The notes: generated by a model from the letters alone, not told the origin. A DNA stretch of 64,000 nucleotides from Salmonirosea aquatica (GCF_009296315.1 NZ_WHLY01000002.1:4438501-4502500), one strand, 5' to 3'; positions 1-10,060 are shown, counted from the first letter of the stretch. Translations and numbers: made by a program.

Positions 1-139
1 CCTCAGCGATGAGTTCATCTATACCTTTTTCCTGAAAATGAATCCCCTGGGCGTGGGAAGAGGTACTTAAGGTTGCAATAAAAATCAGAAGCAGGCCAAG
101 TGTTCTCAAAGTGTTGGCTTTATACAATGTGGCATACAT
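1..139 (-). CDS. N-terminus of an exported protein, possibly thioredoxin-like (cut by window edge)
   Basis: The reading frame runs from an ATG at 139 to the left edge without a stop and gives 46 residues. They start with a signal peptide: basic YKANTLR, then the hydrophobic stretch LGLLLIFIATLS, then a cleavage-like SHAQ. The mature part begins GIHFQEKGIDELIAE. In Bacteroidota this kind of start is common in exported thioredoxin-fold proteins, but the CxxC motif would lie outside the window, so the family is only a guess. The gene diverges from the PLP enzyme at 337. Confidence 0.55.
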   Translation of the reverse strand, partial: MYATLYKANTLRTLGLLLIFIATLSTSSHAQGIHFQEKGIDELIAE

Positions 140-336
140 AACGAGGAGGAAAGTTTGTTTTTAACTTTAATCGAAACAAAAATCGGGCAAATTTTCGGTA
201 CTTTGAAAAAACCGGGTCTGACACTTCGCAGTTCAATTTTTTTATACCGCAAGTACCCCGCCTGACTGGTAAAGCAGAATTCAGAAATACAAATTCCTGA
301 TTTACAGCAAAACTATATTAATTTATAAATCATCTC

Positions 337-1461
337 ATGCATCCCGAAACCCTGGCTCTCCACCATTCCGATTTCAAAGATAAAAACGCCGCTGCCGTCG
401 TGCCGCCCCTGTATCTCTCGACGACCTATGAGCGGGACGAAAACTACGAACTACCCCAGGGGTACCTTTATACCCGCGCCGGAAACCCCAACCGCCATCA
501 GCTCGAACAGGCTCTGGCTGCGTTGGAAGGCGGAAGCGAGGCGATGGCTTTTGCATCCGGACAAGCCGCCACGATGACCCTGCTGCAATGCCTGAAAGCG
601 GGTGATCACGTGCTGATTCCTGACGATGCCTACTATGGAACGCCCGCCCTGTTGCAGGAATTGTTTCTGCTGTGGGGGCTCACCTTCACCAAGGTAGATA
701 CCACCGACCTGGCTGCCATAAAAGAAGCCATCCGCCCCGAAACCCAACTGATCTGGCTGGAAACGCCTTCGAATCCTTTGCTCAAAGTGAGTGATCTGAC
801 CGCCGTTTCAAAGCTTGCGCGGGAACATGGGCTCCTTAGCGTGTGCGACAATACTTGGGCAACACCTGTGTTGCAACGCCCGCTGGATTTGGGTTGTGAT
901 GTGGTGATGCACTCGACCACGAAGTACCTCGGCGGCCATAGCGATGTGCTGGGGGGCGCGTTGGTATTTAAGCAAAAAAGCGAAATGTCAGAACGCGCCC
1001 GGCAAATCCAAACGTTGGGCGGAGCAGTACCTTCGCCGTTCGACTGCTGGCTGGTGGCGCGCGGCATCAAGACCCTGGCTGTGCGGATACGGCAACAGTC
1101 GGCCAATGCACAGCGCCTGGCGGAGTTTTTGGAAAATCATGCTGCCATCGAGCGGGTGCATTATCCGGGCTTGACTTCTCACCCCGGACATAAAGTGGCC
1201 CAACGACAAATGATACTGAGCGGCGGGATGCTTTCGGTGCAGGTACGGGGAGGAAAAGAGGAAGCGCTGGCTTTTGTCAAAAAACTGAATCTCTTCACCG
1301 TCGCTACCAGCCTGGGCGGGGTGGAAAGTCTGATCGAGCATCGGGCGTCGACGGAAGGGCCGGACACTCTCACGCCGCAAAATCTATTGCGCGTGTCGGT
1401 CGGGCTGGAGCATGCCGATGATTTGATGGCCGATCTGGATCAGGCTTTGGCGGGAATGTAA
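337..1461 (+). CDS. PLP-dependent cystathionine gamma-synthase / beta-lyase family enzyme
   Basis: This is a 374-residue Cys/Met-metabolism PLP enzyme, the normal length for the family, acting in the cytoplasm on cystathionine or homoserine esters. Visible landmarks are YTR at 45-47 (cofactor phosphate binding from the neighbouring subunit), SGQAA at 74-78, a tyrosine at 99-100 that stacks on PLP, Asp171 in CDNTW for the pyridine nitrogen, and the Schiff-base lysine Lys196 in STTKYLGGHSD. Near the C-terminus are SLGGVESL and the substrate-carboxylate Arg in LLRVSVGLE. Sequence alone does not separate gamma-synthase, beta-lyase and gamma-lyase activity, so no gene symbol is given. Its stop overlaps that of the convergent SDR gene by 22 bp. 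Confidence 0.9.
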   Translation: MHPETLALHHSDFKDKNAAAVVPPLYLSTTYERDENYELPQGYLYTRAGNPNRHQLEQALAALEGGSEAMAFASGQAATMTLLQCLKAGDHVLIPDDAYYGTPALLQELFLLWGLTFTKVDTTDLAAIKEAIRPETQLIWLETPSNPLLKVSDLTAVSKLAREHGLLSVCDNTWATPVLQRPLDLGCDVVMHSTTKYLGGHSDVLGGALVFKQKSEMSERARQIQTLGGAVPSPFDCWLVARGIKTLAVRIRQQSANAQRLAEFLENHAAIERVHYPGLTSHPGHKVAQRQMILSGGMLSVQVRGGKEEALAFVKKLNLFTVATSLGGVESLIEHRASTEGPDTLTPQNLLRVSVGLEHADDLMADLDQALAGM

Positions 1462-2288
1462 TCTTTGACCAAATCCTCACTGAGTTTCCAAAGTTCGGTG
1501 GCCAGAAACTTGCTGTGCGTTTCTTTGGCGGGTTTTATAGGCTGCATGTTTTCGAAATATTTGCCCGTTACACCAAAGACTTCGGGTGAGCTGGCGAGGT
1601 AGATACTCGTTTGCGCTCCCTCCTGCGGCGACTTGGCAAAGGGCCTGACCAGCCACATGACAACGCTACCAAAACTGGAAAAACCGGAGCCGAAACTCGT
1701 CGCTACAAAACCAGGATGCAAGGCGTTGGACGTAATTCCCAAGGGTTGCAAACGCGCTGACAATTCATTGGAAAACAGAATATTAGCCAACTTTGAGTTG
1801 CCATAGGTTGTCCAAGGTTTGAATTTATCCGGCTTCACGAGCTGGTCGATACGGAACTTCGCGAATTGATGCGCCCCCGACGACACGTGGACGATGCGGG
1901 CGTCCGTGCCCGCTTTCAGCAAATCGATCAGGCCCGTTGTGAGCAGGAAATGCCCCACGTGGTTTACGGCAAAAGTCATTTCTATCCCATCCAGTGTAAT
2001 TTCCTCATGGTCCATCATCAGGCCCGCGTTGTTGATCAGCACATCAATGTGGCTGTAATCGGAGCGGATCTGTTCGACGGCCCGCTGCACCGACGCCAGA
2101 CTGGAAAGATCACACTCTATGAAGGCTGTTTCGGCTTTAACGCCAATTTCGAGTTGCAGTTTGTCCGCTTTTTTGGGGTTCCGGGCCAAAAGAATCAGGT
2201 TGAATCCGCGCTTGGCCAGTTCGAGGGCAGTAACTTTGCCAATTCCCGAAGTAGGACCGGTGATGAGGGCTATTTTTTTGGTGGACAT
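1440..2288 (-). CDS. SDR family NAD(P)-dependent oxidoreductase
   Basis: A 282-residue classical short-chain dehydrogenase of the retinol-dehydrogenase/WW-oxidoreductase-like type. The dinucleotide-binding motif TGPTSGIG is at 10-17, NNAG at 86-89, and the catalytic tetrad is visible as Asn109 (AVNH), Ser136 (HVSSG), Tyr162 and Lys166 (YGNSK). The LARNPKK segment after the second strand suggests NADP preference. The substrate cannot be deduced. The gene converges on the PLP enzyme and its last 22 bp overlap that gene's end. Confidence 0.88.
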   Translation of the reverse strand: MSTKKIALITGPTSGIGKVTALELAKRGFNLILLARNPKKADKLQLEIGVKAETAFIECDLSSLASVQRAVEQIRSDYSHIDVLINNAGLMMDHEEITLDGIEMTFAVNHVGHFLLTTGLIDLLKAGTDARIVHVSSGAHQFAKFRIDQLVKPDKFKPWTTYGNSKLANILFSNELSARLQPLGITSNALHPGFVATSFGSGFSSFGSVVMWLVRPFAKSPQEGAQTSIYLASSPEVFGVTGKYFENMQPIKPAKETHSKFLATELWKLSEDLVKDYIPAKA

Positions 2289-2424
2289 GGGTAGGTGTTT
2301 GAGATTCGACTTTCGAGGTTTAATCTTTTACTGAAAAAACTCTATGCCGAACCTTATGAAACTCTGTGACCTAACTCACGATTCGGACGCATTGTTCGTT
2401 TAATCAGGAAATCTGGCTATATCT

Positions 2425-3366
2425 ATGCACCTCCGAGTACTTTTCCTGCTGATTGTTTTCTCAAACTTCGCCCGAGCGGGCGGCGTGCGTGGCCTGATCG
2501 CCACGTCGCAGGGAGAGGCGCTACCCTACGCGGGCATTGTGGTGCAGGGTACCAGCACAGGTACCCTGGCCAACGCCGAGGGACGTTACGAACTTACGCT
2601 CCCGGCGGGTAAGTACGAATTGGTGTTCCAGTACCTTTCTTTTAAGACGCTGACCAAAACCGTTACAATTGGTGAAGATTTTCTGGAACTGAATGTGGTT
2701 CTTGAAGAGCAACCGCTCAACCTCGACGCGGCGCAGGTAGGTAGGGGCAAGGAAGATCCGGCGTACAGCGTCATGCGGCGCGCCATTGCCAAAGCGCGTT
2801 TTCACCAGCTACAGATCCGCAGTTACACCGCTCGTGCCTACACCCGCAGCACGGCACTACCGACCAAAATTCCGTTTTTGTTGGAAAGACGGTTAAAAAA
2901 AGAAGGCGTCCAGGAAGGCAAGGCGTTCCTGAACGAATCCATTACCGAGATCACCTATCGGCGTCCCAACACCTACAATCAGAAGATTCTTTCGACCCGT
3001 AACAGCTTGGATAATAGTACCCCTACGCCTAATCAATACGTGCTGGCGAGTTTTTACAGTCCCGAGGTGGGCGGGGCCACCACGCCGTTGTCGCCGAAGG
3101 CATTCGCCTATTACAGGTTTGAGTACGAAGGGTTCTTTGAAGATCGGGGCGAGATTGTGAACAAGATCAAAGTGATTCCAAAAGCCTACGGGGAAGGTAC
3201 CTTTCGCGGAAGTCTGTACATCATCGAAGACCGCTGGGCTATCCACAGTTTTGATCTGGAAACGATCTACGAGGGCTTGAAAATTCGGGTGAAGCAGCTG
3301 TTCAGCCCGGTGCAGAACGTGTGGCTGCCGATCAATCAGCAGTTCAGGATCGAAGGGGGTACCTAG
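2425..3366 (+). CDS. DUF5686 / carboxypeptidase-regulatory-like protein, N-terminal piece (frameshifted)
   Basis: This is the first part of one gene that continues at 3321-4994 in another frame. It has a signal peptide (residues 1-18, ending FARA), then a CarboxypepD_reg-like beta-sandwich at about 20-100 (GTSTGTLANAEGRYELTLPAG), the usual N-terminal domain of Bacteroidota outer-membrane proteins, then the start of the DUF5686 region. The frame stops right after a G5 run at 3355-3359. One extra G would read I-E-G-G-Y-L-G and fuse exactly into the downstream frame. The joined protein is about 855 residues, the usual size for DUF5686 proteins, whose function is unknown. Confidence 0.8.
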   Translation: MHLRVLFLLIVFSNFARAGGVRGLIATSQGEALPYAGIVVQGTSTGTLANAEGRYELTLPAGKYELVFQYLSFKTLTKTVTIGEDFLELNVVLEEQPLNLDAAQVGRGKEDPAYSVMRRAIAKARFHQLQIRSYTARAYTRSTALPTKIPFLLERRLKKEGVQEGKAFLNESITEITYRRPNTYNQKILSTRNSLDNSTPTPNQYVLASFYSPEVGGATTPLSPKAFAYYRFEYEGFFEDRGEIVNKIKVIPKAYGEGTFRGSLYIIEDRWAIHSFDLETIYEGLKIRVKQLFSPVQNVWLPINQQFRIEGGT

Positions 3367-4994
3367 GCTTTGCGGGCGAGTTCAAGTATGTGGTGTCGAT
3401 GAATTATCAGAAGCTCAACATCGACCCCAATCTGAAAGAAGACATCACGATTCTGGACCACAAAAAGGAGGAAAGCACCCCGTCGGTTTCCCGAAAAGCC
3501 GACCTGGAAAAAATGATCGAGCAGCAGAAGGAGTTTTCCACCAAGAATTTTCGAAAGCTCATTAAGGAATACGAAAAGGAGGAAAAGAAAGAGCGAAAAG
3601 CCGAAGGGAAGGACGTGCGGGCCGTGCGACAGGATTCGATCAGTGTGGATTCGCTGGCCAACAAGCGCGATACGACCTACTGGCAAACCCTGCGCCCCGT
3701 GCCGCTGACGGAACTGGAAGTGAAAAGCTACCGCATTCAGGATAGCGTGCGGATCGTGAAGCAAGCTAAGATGGATAAAGATAGCGCCCGCAATGACTCC
3801 ACGACGTTCAATCCCCTGCATCTGCTGACGGGCCATACTTATAAATTCAAAAACCGCAACTACCTGACCTTTGAGAGCCCGGCCAGTTCGCTGGCTTACA
3901 ATACCGTGGAAGGGTACGTCTTCGACGTGGTGCTGGAATGGAAAAAACGCTGGGGCCGGAATTACGAAGCCAGTATCAAACCTCTGGCCCGCTACGCCTT
4001 CGGTCGCGAAAAGCTGCTGGGTACCTTGCAGGGTACCCTGGGCAACCGAAAGTGGAATGCTACCGTCGAAGGCGGGCAGTATGTATACCAGTTCAACGAA
4101 AACAACCCGATTTCGCCCGGCCTGAATAGTCTGACTACGCTGCTTTTTGAGCAGAATTTTCTGAAAATCTACCAGAAACAATTTCTTCGCGCCGAGTACA
4201 CCTACCGCTACCTGGGTGATATCCTGACCCTCTCGTCCGGCCTGGAATTTTCGGATCGCTCTGAACTTTCCAACCTTGAAAAAACGCAAAAGTACATAGA
4301 CTGGAAAAACCGTAGCTACACTTCCAACCAACCTGAAAATGCCGAGCTGGCCGATACGGGTTTTCCCAACCACCGCGCCTTGCTCTGGAATGTAAACATG
4401 AATTTGAGGCCCTGGCAAAAGTACGCGATCCGCAACGGCCAAAAACGTTATTGGTACAACAAGGGGCCTACCTTTCTGATTGGTTTCAAACGCGCGATTC
4501 CGATCGAAGGTACCTCCCCTGACTACACGCAGCTGGAAGGCAGCATCCGGCAGAATCTGGATACAGGACCCCGCGGCAATCTGCGCGCTTCGGTTACCGG
4601 TGGTGGATTTATAAGCCAGAAAAAGCTCTATTTTCCCGACTTCCGGCATTTCATGGGCAACGAATTCTTTTTCCAGAATGGCGATATACTCACCAGCTTC
4701 AGGATGTTGCCCTACTACCGATACAGCACCGCCGGGCGGTACCTACAGGGCCACGTACTCTGGAATTCGCAACGCTTCCTGCTCACGCGCCTGCCTTTCG
4801 TGCGGCTGGCGGGACTAAACGAAATGCTACAGGTACACTACCTGAGTACCCCTTCCGTGAAGAATTATACCGAACTGGTCTATGGCGTGGATGGTATAAT
4901 CCGGCTTTTCCGGGTGGAGGTAGTGGGGCAATTTATCGGGAATCAATACCAGAGACTGGGACTAAGAATAGGTACCACACTGCGACTGCGATGA
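3321..4994 (+). CDS. DUF5686 protein, C-terminal piece (frameshifted continuation)
   Basis: The meaningful part begins near 3357 (YLGFAGEF); the ATG at 3321 lies in the overlap and is probably not a real start. The region contains a lysine/glutamate-rich stretch (about residues 40-105), then a long series of alternating beta-strand-like segments with many Tyr and Arg residues, ending GLRIGTTLRLR. This fits an outer-membrane beta-barrel of the surface-antigen/DUF5686 type. With the piece at 2425-3366 it forms one exported outer-membrane protein. The gene is followed by a convergent kinase gene 17 bp downstream. Confidence 0.78.
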   Translation: MAADQSAVQDRRGYLGFAGEFKYVVSMNYQKLNIDPNLKEDITILDHKKEESTPSVSRKADLEKMIEQQKEFSTKNFRKLIKEYEKEEKKERKAEGKDVRAVRQDSISVDSLANKRDTTYWQTLRPVPLTELEVKSYRIQDSVRIVKQAKMDKDSARNDSTTFNPLHLLTGHTYKFKNRNYLTFESPASSLAYNTVEGYVFDVVLEWKKRWGRNYEASIKPLARYAFGREKLLGTLQGTLGNRKWNATVEGGQYVYQFNENNPISPGLNSLTTLLFEQNFLKIYQKQFLRAEYTYRYLGDILTLSSGLEFSDRSELSNLEKTQKYIDWKNRSYTSNQPENAELADTGFPNHRALLWNVNMNLRPWQKYAIRNGQKRYWYNKGPTFLIGFKRAIPIEGTSPDYTQLEGSIRQNLDTGPRGNLRASVTGGGFISQKKLYFPDFRHFMGNEFFFQNGDILTSFRMLPYYRYSTAGRYLQGHVLWNSQRFLLTRLPFVRLAGLNEMLQVHYLSTPSVKNYTELVYGVDGIIRLFRVEVVGQFIGNQYQRLGLRIGTTLRLR

Positions 4995-5011
4995 CCAAAA
5001 CGCTGACAGCC

Positions 5012-6091
5012 TTATTGATCAGAAAGCGCATTCTGAATGATGCCCCGCAATGCCTCTTCCTTTCTGTACAAATCCTGTAAAAGTACCATCTGATTACTGG
5101 CGCGGTCGAGGTTGTGCTCGGGGTACTGGATGGGATAATACACGTCGTCGTTGAGATAATCGGCCAGAAAACGGATACCCTGCATATAAACCAGAAACAA
5201 ACCCGAATAAAAAATCGCCGATTTTTCTGTTTCGGTCAGCACGGTTTTCATTTCGGCAAGGTACCCTTCGATCAAGGCCCGGTAGAAATCCTCCCGGACC
5301 ACAACCTTCTCAAAATCACTACTTTCTTCTGAAACTGGACTCACGAAAGTCCGGATCATGTCGCCCAGATCGGAGATGACCTTGCCGGGCATTAGCGTAT
5401 CCAGGTCGCAGACGGCCAGGCCCTGCTGTGTGTCGGCATCGAGCAGCACGTTGTTAATCTTGGTATCGTGGTGCATCAGCCGATCAGGGAAATCCGAGTT
5501 TTGCAGCAGACTTTCGTAGGTGTCCACAATCTCGTTTTTCTTTAAGAAATATTCGATTACGTCCTGGGCCGTACTTCGGCGCGCATCGGTTGTTGCCGCC
5601 AACGCTTCCTGAAACTGCCGGTAGCGGAAACTCAGGTTATGAAAGTCGGGAATGGTAGCCTCGAAGCGCGACATATCCAGCCCGTCAAGATTTCGGGCCA
5701 ATAAGCCAAACTGACGGGCGGCTTCGTAGGCCTGCTGCGGTGTGGTAGCTTCATTAATAGAGTAAGAGTTTTTAACAAACGGCGTCAACCGCCAGGATTC
5801 ACCCGCCAGCTCCATGAGTTCGTCTCCCGCCAGGGTAGGAATCGGCGCGACAAAAAGATAATCGGGATGTTGTTTGGCCAAATGCCGTGCTGCCAGCCGC
5901 AGGTTATTGGCAATGGCCCCGACCCGAAAAACCGCCGCATTGATTTTTTGCAAAACAAAACGCGCCCCATCCTCTGCCTCTACCAGGAAAGTATCATTGA
6001 TGTGACCCGAACCAAAACGCCGGGGCTCGGGCAATGGAAATACATCATAGGCAGCCAAAATGCGCTCGAAATCAATGGTTTGTTCTATCAT
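5012..6091 (-). CDS. APH-fold phosphotransferase, N-acetylhexosamine 1-kinase-like
   Basis: A 359-residue protein of the aminoglycoside-phosphotransferase/choline-kinase fold. The ATP-binding lysine is Lys49 (VLQKIN), the catalytic loop is HHDTKINN at 207-214 (Asp209 as base, Asn214 as metal ligand), and the metal-binding Asp pair is CDLDT at 228-232. This loop and the overall length resemble bacterial N-acetylhexosamine 1-kinases (NahK-like) more than antibiotic-resistance enzymes, so sugar-1-phosphate formation in salvage is the likely role. That is inference from the family, and the substrate is not proven by the sequence. It sits directly upstream of, and in the same direction as, the convergent end of the DUF5686 gene. 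Confidence 0.75.
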   Translation of the reverse strand: MIEQTIDFERILAAYDVFPLPEPRRFGSGHINDTFLVEAEDGARFVLQKINAAVFRVGAIANNLRLAARHLAKQHPDYLFVAPIPTLAGDELMELAGESWRLTPFVKNSYSINEATTPQQAYEAARQFGLLARNLDGLDMSRFEATIPDFHNLSFRYRQFQEALAATTDARRSTAQDVIEYFLKKNEIVDTYESLLQNSDFPDRLMHHDTKINNVLLDADTQQGLAVCDLDTLMPGKVISDLGDMIRTFVSPVSEESSDFEKVVVREDFYRALIEGYLAEMKTVLTETEKSAIFYSGLFLVYMQGIRFLADYLNDDVYYPIQYPEHNLDRASNQMVLLQDLYRKEEALRGIIQNALSDQ

Positions 6092-6115
6092 TATTTTAGA
6101 AAAATATTAAGTCCC

Positions 6116-6145
6116 AAAAAAGGGTAGCCTCCGAAGAACCTACCC
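6116..6145 (-). terminator. Probable intrinsic terminator of the M1 peptidase gene
   Basis: On the minus strand GGGTAG pairs with CTACCC around a loop of about 12 bases and is followed by six T. It lies 33-62 bp after the stop of the joined M1 peptidase gene and before the kinase gene, which is read in the same direction. Confidence 0.5.
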
Positions 6146-6177
6146 CTTTCACTAAGGTACTTGCTACCTTAAAAAAC

Positions 6178-8024
6178 TTATTCACTCGTTACTTTCACCC
6201 GGGGTACCTCCGTGAGGGTAGGGTACACGTTGTTGTCGGGCTTGATGTCGGCCATGCGGTGGGTAGGGTCGATCAGAATGCGCTGAATGCTGGTGACCGG
6301 GCGGTTGATCGTGAAGCTGTACTCCGGATACACCCAGGGCCAGTCGGGTAGGAGGGTGGTTTTGGCGTAGATGTTTTCTTTCTTTTCGCCGCGCATCATT
6401 TCCAGGGGATGTAGAAATTTTCCTGGGTACCATCGGTATAGCTCACCACCACGTCGAGGGGCATGGGCATTTTGCCCAGCCGATCCAACACCACGTTGGT
6501 TTTGTTGCCGTTGGGCAGCACTTCACGGATGCCGTAGTCGATGGTGCGCGTGGTACCTACCCAATCTTCCCAGTACCAGTCCAACTCCAGGCCGGACTCT
6601 TTTTCCATGATGCGCTTCAGGTCGTTGGGATTAGGATGCTTGAATTTCCACTCGTTGAAGTACCGTTTCATGCCCCGGTCGAAGGTGGACTGACCGATGA
6701 TGTAGCTCAACTGGTGCAGAAAAACACTGCCTTTGGAGTAAGCGGCGGTGCTGTAAGCACGGTTGGTATTGTAGTGGTCCGACTGCGTAGTCATGGGTTC
6801 TTCCAGGCCCGACTCTACCAGCCGCTGGTAGGATACGAATGAGCCGTAATGGGTGTCGTTGCGCGAGGGGAAAAGCTGAGCGCTCACCTCACTCGAGGCG
6901 TAGGTTGTGAAGCCTTCGTCCATCCAGGGATACTTCGACTCGTTGGTACCCAGCACGTTCTGGAACCAGCTGTGAATGGATTCGTGGACGGTGACACTCA
7001 CCAGCGCGCGCAGGCTACCTCTTCCCAGAATCAGCGTCGCCATAGGGTACTCCATGCCACCGTCGCCGCCCTGAATCACCGAATATTGCTTGTAAGGGTA
7101 CCTGCCGAAGCGCTCGTTCATGATTTTGAAACAGCGCACCGCGTAGGGCTCCATTTCTTTCCAATAGTTGGTTGTGTCGTTCTGGTAAAAGAAATGCATG
7201 TCGAGGTTATCATCCACTTTCACCACATCGTGCACGTAGTCGGGATCGGCGGCCCATACAAAGTCAGGTACCTGTGGGGCCACAAAGTGCCAGGTGAGGC
7301 GGTCGCCTGCTTTATGCGTGACATTCTTTTTGGAATAGCCGTGGCCGATCTCGTCTGGGTTCTGTAGGTACCCCGTCGCGGCGATGGTGTAGGCGGCGTC
7401 CATCGTGATTTTTACGTCAAAATCACCCCAAACGCCATAGAACTCGCGGGCAATGTACGGTACGGCGTGCCAGCCTTCATAGTCGTACTCGCTCATTTTG
7501 GGGTACCACTGAGCCATCGAATAGTCGATGCCTTCCTTATTGAAGCGGCCCGTGCGGCGGATTTGAATAGGTACCTGCGCCTCAAATTCCATGTCGAAGG
7601 TCGTGGTGGTCTTGGGCAGAATCGGTTCGTTGAGTGTCACTTCCAGGATGGTACCCGCTACCTGGTAGGAAACCGCTTTGCCTTTATGTTTCAGGGATTT
7701 GACTTTCTCGTAGCCAATTTCGTCGGGCGAAAGCTTATAGATCCGGTCCATCACACGGGAGTCAGGATCGGCGATGGTACGCGAGCGCACGTCCATTTGG
7801 CTACCGGGCTGGAAGGCATTGAGGTAGAGGTGATAAAAAACCTTATTGAGCGTATCGGGCGAGTTATTGGTGTATTGTAGTTTCTGGGTACCCGTGTAGC
7901 GGTGCGTTTTGGTATCGAAATCCACATTCATTTCGTACTTGACGTGTTGCTGCCAGCGATCCGATTGGGCGAAACTCTGGGTAGCGGCCACCAAACCGAG
8001 CAGACTAAAAAGGAAATTCTTCAT
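6178..8024 (-). CDS. M1 family metallopeptidase (aminopeptidase N-like), frameshifted near the C-terminus
   Basis: An exported zinc peptidase. The start at 8024 is chosen because it begins a clean signal peptide (MKNFLFSLLGLVAATQSFAQ); an in-frame ATG at 8054 adds ten residues. It has an N-terminal beta-sandwich, the exopeptidase motif GGMEYP (about 322-327), the zinc site HESIH (His347, Glu348, His351) and the third ligand Glu370 in WMDEGFTTY. The frame ends early at 6396 with IPWK-stop. Adding one base to the run of four G at 6405-6408 (plus strand) restores IPLEMMRGEK and continues through PDWPWVYPEYSF to a stop at 6178. That tail is what related peptidases have, so the gene is annotated to 6178. 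Confidence 0.82.
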
Positions 8025-8058
8025 GAATAGTAGGTAAAGAGGTTTTTTTGCCAAACGT

Positions 8059-8066
8059 CAAAAATA
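8059..8066 (-). promoter_or_regulatory. Possible -7 element for the M1 peptidase gene
   Basis: The minus strand reads TATTTTTG, an exact match to the Bacteroidota TAnnTTTG -7 element, 35 bp before the chosen ATG at 8024. I see no clear TTTG -33 element at the right spacing, so support is limited to the -7 match and its position in the divergent intergenic region. Confidence 0.35.
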
Positions 8067-8144
8067 GACAAAGTAGTTGTTTTACCATCTAATTTCTGAT
8101 ATTTACAGGTAGATTTTCCTTAAAACCAACCCAATCCTTAACCT

Positions 8145-10031
8145 ATGTCGCGCATTTTACTTGTCCTTCTGGGCGCCCTGATGGCCGTTACGTCCATCGC
8201 CCAACCTAGTTCCGATCAGCCTTTCATCCAAGAGCATTACAACAAGACGATTTACGATATTCCGATGCGCGACGGCGTGAAGCTGCACACGATCCTGTAC
8301 ACGCCAAAAGACATTTCAGCCAGCAAGAAGTACCCCTTCCTGATGCAGCGCACTTGTTACAGCATCGCCCCTTATGGAGCTGACGAGTTTCCTACCCGCC
8401 TCGGCCCCAACCCCTATCTCATGCGGGACGGGTACATTTACGTCTATCAAGACGTGCGCGGCCGCTATATGAGCGAGGGTACCTGGACAAATATGACGCC
8501 CCATATTGATAATAAAAAGGGTAAGAACGATGTGGACGAGGCGTCGGATATGTACGACACCATCGAGTTTTTGCTCAAGAATGTTCCGAACAATAACGGC
8601 CGGGTGGGTCAGTACGGTACCTCCTATCCCGGCTTTTACACTACGGCCAGTTCGCTCAGCAAGCATCCGGCTCTGAAAGCTTCTTCGCCGCAGGCCCCCA
8701 TTGCCGACTTTTTCTTTGATGATTTTCACCACAACGGCGCCTTCACCCAAGGGTACTACCTGACCTACCCGGTCTTTGGCATTCAGCACCCCAAGCCGAT
8801 GACGGATTCCTGGTTCAACGATGAATTCATCAGTGCCAAGCCCGATGGCTATACTTTTAACCTGAACATGGGGCCGTTGAAGAATTTCAACAAGTACTAC
8901 CAGGACAATTTTTTCTGGCAGGAAACGATGGACCATCCCAATAAGGACGAGTTCTGGCAGAAGCGCGATATCCTGCCACACTTGAAAGGCGTTACGTCGG
9001 CCTACATGACAGTGGGCGGCTGGTTCGATGCCGAGGATTTGTACGGGCCGCTGAATACCTACAAGACCATCGAAAAGAACAACCCCAACGCCTACAATAC
9101 GCTGGTGATGGGGCCGTTCGGACACGGACGCTGGGGCCGAGAAACCGGGCATACGCTGCACAATGACATCTATTTTGGCGACAGCATCGCCACTTTTTAT
9201 CAGAAGAATATCGAAACTGAATTCTTTTCCCACTTCCTGAAAGGCGCGGGCGACGGCAAAACGGGTCTGCCCGAAGCCTACCTCTTCAACACGGGTCGCA
9301 ACGAGTGGCGGAAATTTGATCAATGGCCCGCTCCCCAAGCTAAGAAGCAAACGCTGTATTTTCACAAAGACGGCAAGCTGAGTTTCGACAAACCAACCGC
9401 CGGGAGTGCCTACACTGAGTACGTCAGTGACCCGCTGAAGCCGGTACCTTACACCGAGGATTTTAACCAGATGACGGGTTTTACGCCCTTCAACTATATG
9501 TCAGAAGACCAGCGCTTTGCCTCCACCCGTCCCGACGTGCTGGTGTTCGAGACCGACGTACTGACGGAAGATATCACGCTGGGTGGCGAAATTATGGCCA
9601 AGCTCAATTTCAGCACCACGGGTACCGACGCCGATTTTTTTGTCAAGTTGATCGACGTGTATCCCGACGACGAGAAAAACCACAGCTATATGGTAGACAA
9701 GGAAGTAGTACTGGCGGGCTACCAGCAGATGGTACGCAGCGAGGTGATGCGCGCCCGTTTTCGCAACAGCTTCTCCAAGCCCGAACTCTTGAAAGCCAAT
9801 ACGCTCACGCCGCTAAATTTCCGCTTGCAGGACGTGCTGCATACCTTCAAAAAGGGCCACAAAATTATGGTACAGGTACAAAGTACCGTCTTCCCGCTTT
9901 TCGACCGCAACCCGCAGAAGTACGTCGAAAACATCTACAAAGCCAATCCCGAAGATTTCATCAAAGCCACCCAGCGGATTTACACGCAATCAAACGCGGC
10001 GAGTGGGTTGGAAGTGGAGGTTTTGGAATAA
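8145..10031 (+). CDS. CocE/NonD (S15-type) alpha/beta hydrolase, exported
   Basis: A 628-residue protein with a 20-residue signal peptide ending SIAQ. It has the hallmarks of X-Pro dipeptidyl-peptidase/cocaine-esterase hydrolases: MRDGVKLHT near 41-49, the VRGRY block at 104-108, and the nucleophile Ser160 in GQYGTSYPG. The last ~230 residues form the jelly-roll-like C-terminal domain of the family (PDVLVFETDVLTEDITLGG region). Likely a periplasmic or secreted hydrolase of acyl-peptides or glutaryl-type substrates; the substrate is not predictable. It is divergent from the M1 peptidase, so the two may form a peptide-utilisation locus, which is inference. Confidence 0.88.
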   Translation: MSRILLVLLGALMAVTSIAQPSSDQPFIQEHYNKTIYDIPMRDGVKLHTILYTPKDISASKKYPFLMQRTCYSIAPYGADEFPTRLGPNPYLMRDGYIYVYQDVRGRYMSEGTWTNMTPHIDNKKGKNDVDEASDMYDTIEFLLKNVPNNNGRVGQYGTSYPGFYTTASSLSKHPALKASSPQAPIADFFFDDFHHNGAFTQGYYLTYPVFGIQHPKPMTDSWFNDEFISAKPDGYTFNLNMGPLKNFNKYYQDNFFWQETMDHPNKDEFWQKRDILPHLKGVTSAYMTVGGWFDAEDLYGPLNTYKTIEKNNPNAYNTLVMGPFGHGRWGRETGHTLHNDIYFGDSIATFYQKNIETEFFSHFLKGAGDGKTGLPEAYLFNTGRNEWRKFDQWPAPQAKKQTLYFHKDGKLSFDKPTAGSAYTEYVSDPLKPVPYTEDFNQMTGFTPFNYMSEDQRFASTRPDVLVFETDVLTEDITLGGEIMAKLNFSTTGTDADFFVKLIDVYPDDEKNHSYMVDKEVVLAGYQQMVRSEVMRARFRNSFSKPELLKANTLTPLNFRLQDVLHTFKKGHKIMVQVQSTVFPLFDRNPQKYVENIYKANPEDFIKATQRIYTQSNAASGLEVEVLE

Positions 10032-10036
10032 TCGTA

Positions 10037-10060
10037 AGGGCGAACCTATGTGTTCGCCCT
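10037..10060. repeat. Short perfect hairpin (REP-like or terminator without U-tract)
   Basis: AGGGCGAAC and GTTCGCCCT form a 9-bp perfect stem around CTATGT, a few bases after the stop of the CocE-type gene. There is no following T-run. The sequence class (GGGCGAAC...GTTCGCCC) looks like a dispersed intergenic palindrome. It also argues that the next gene starts at 10096 and not at an upstream in-frame GTG inside this region. Confidence 0.5.

Noticed and set aside
3340-3370. Programmed -1 frameshift in the DUF5686 gene
   Set aside because: A slip on GGG-GGT would work in principle, but the same kind of break occurs in seven genes including infB, with no shared stimulatory structure seen, so sequence error is simpler.
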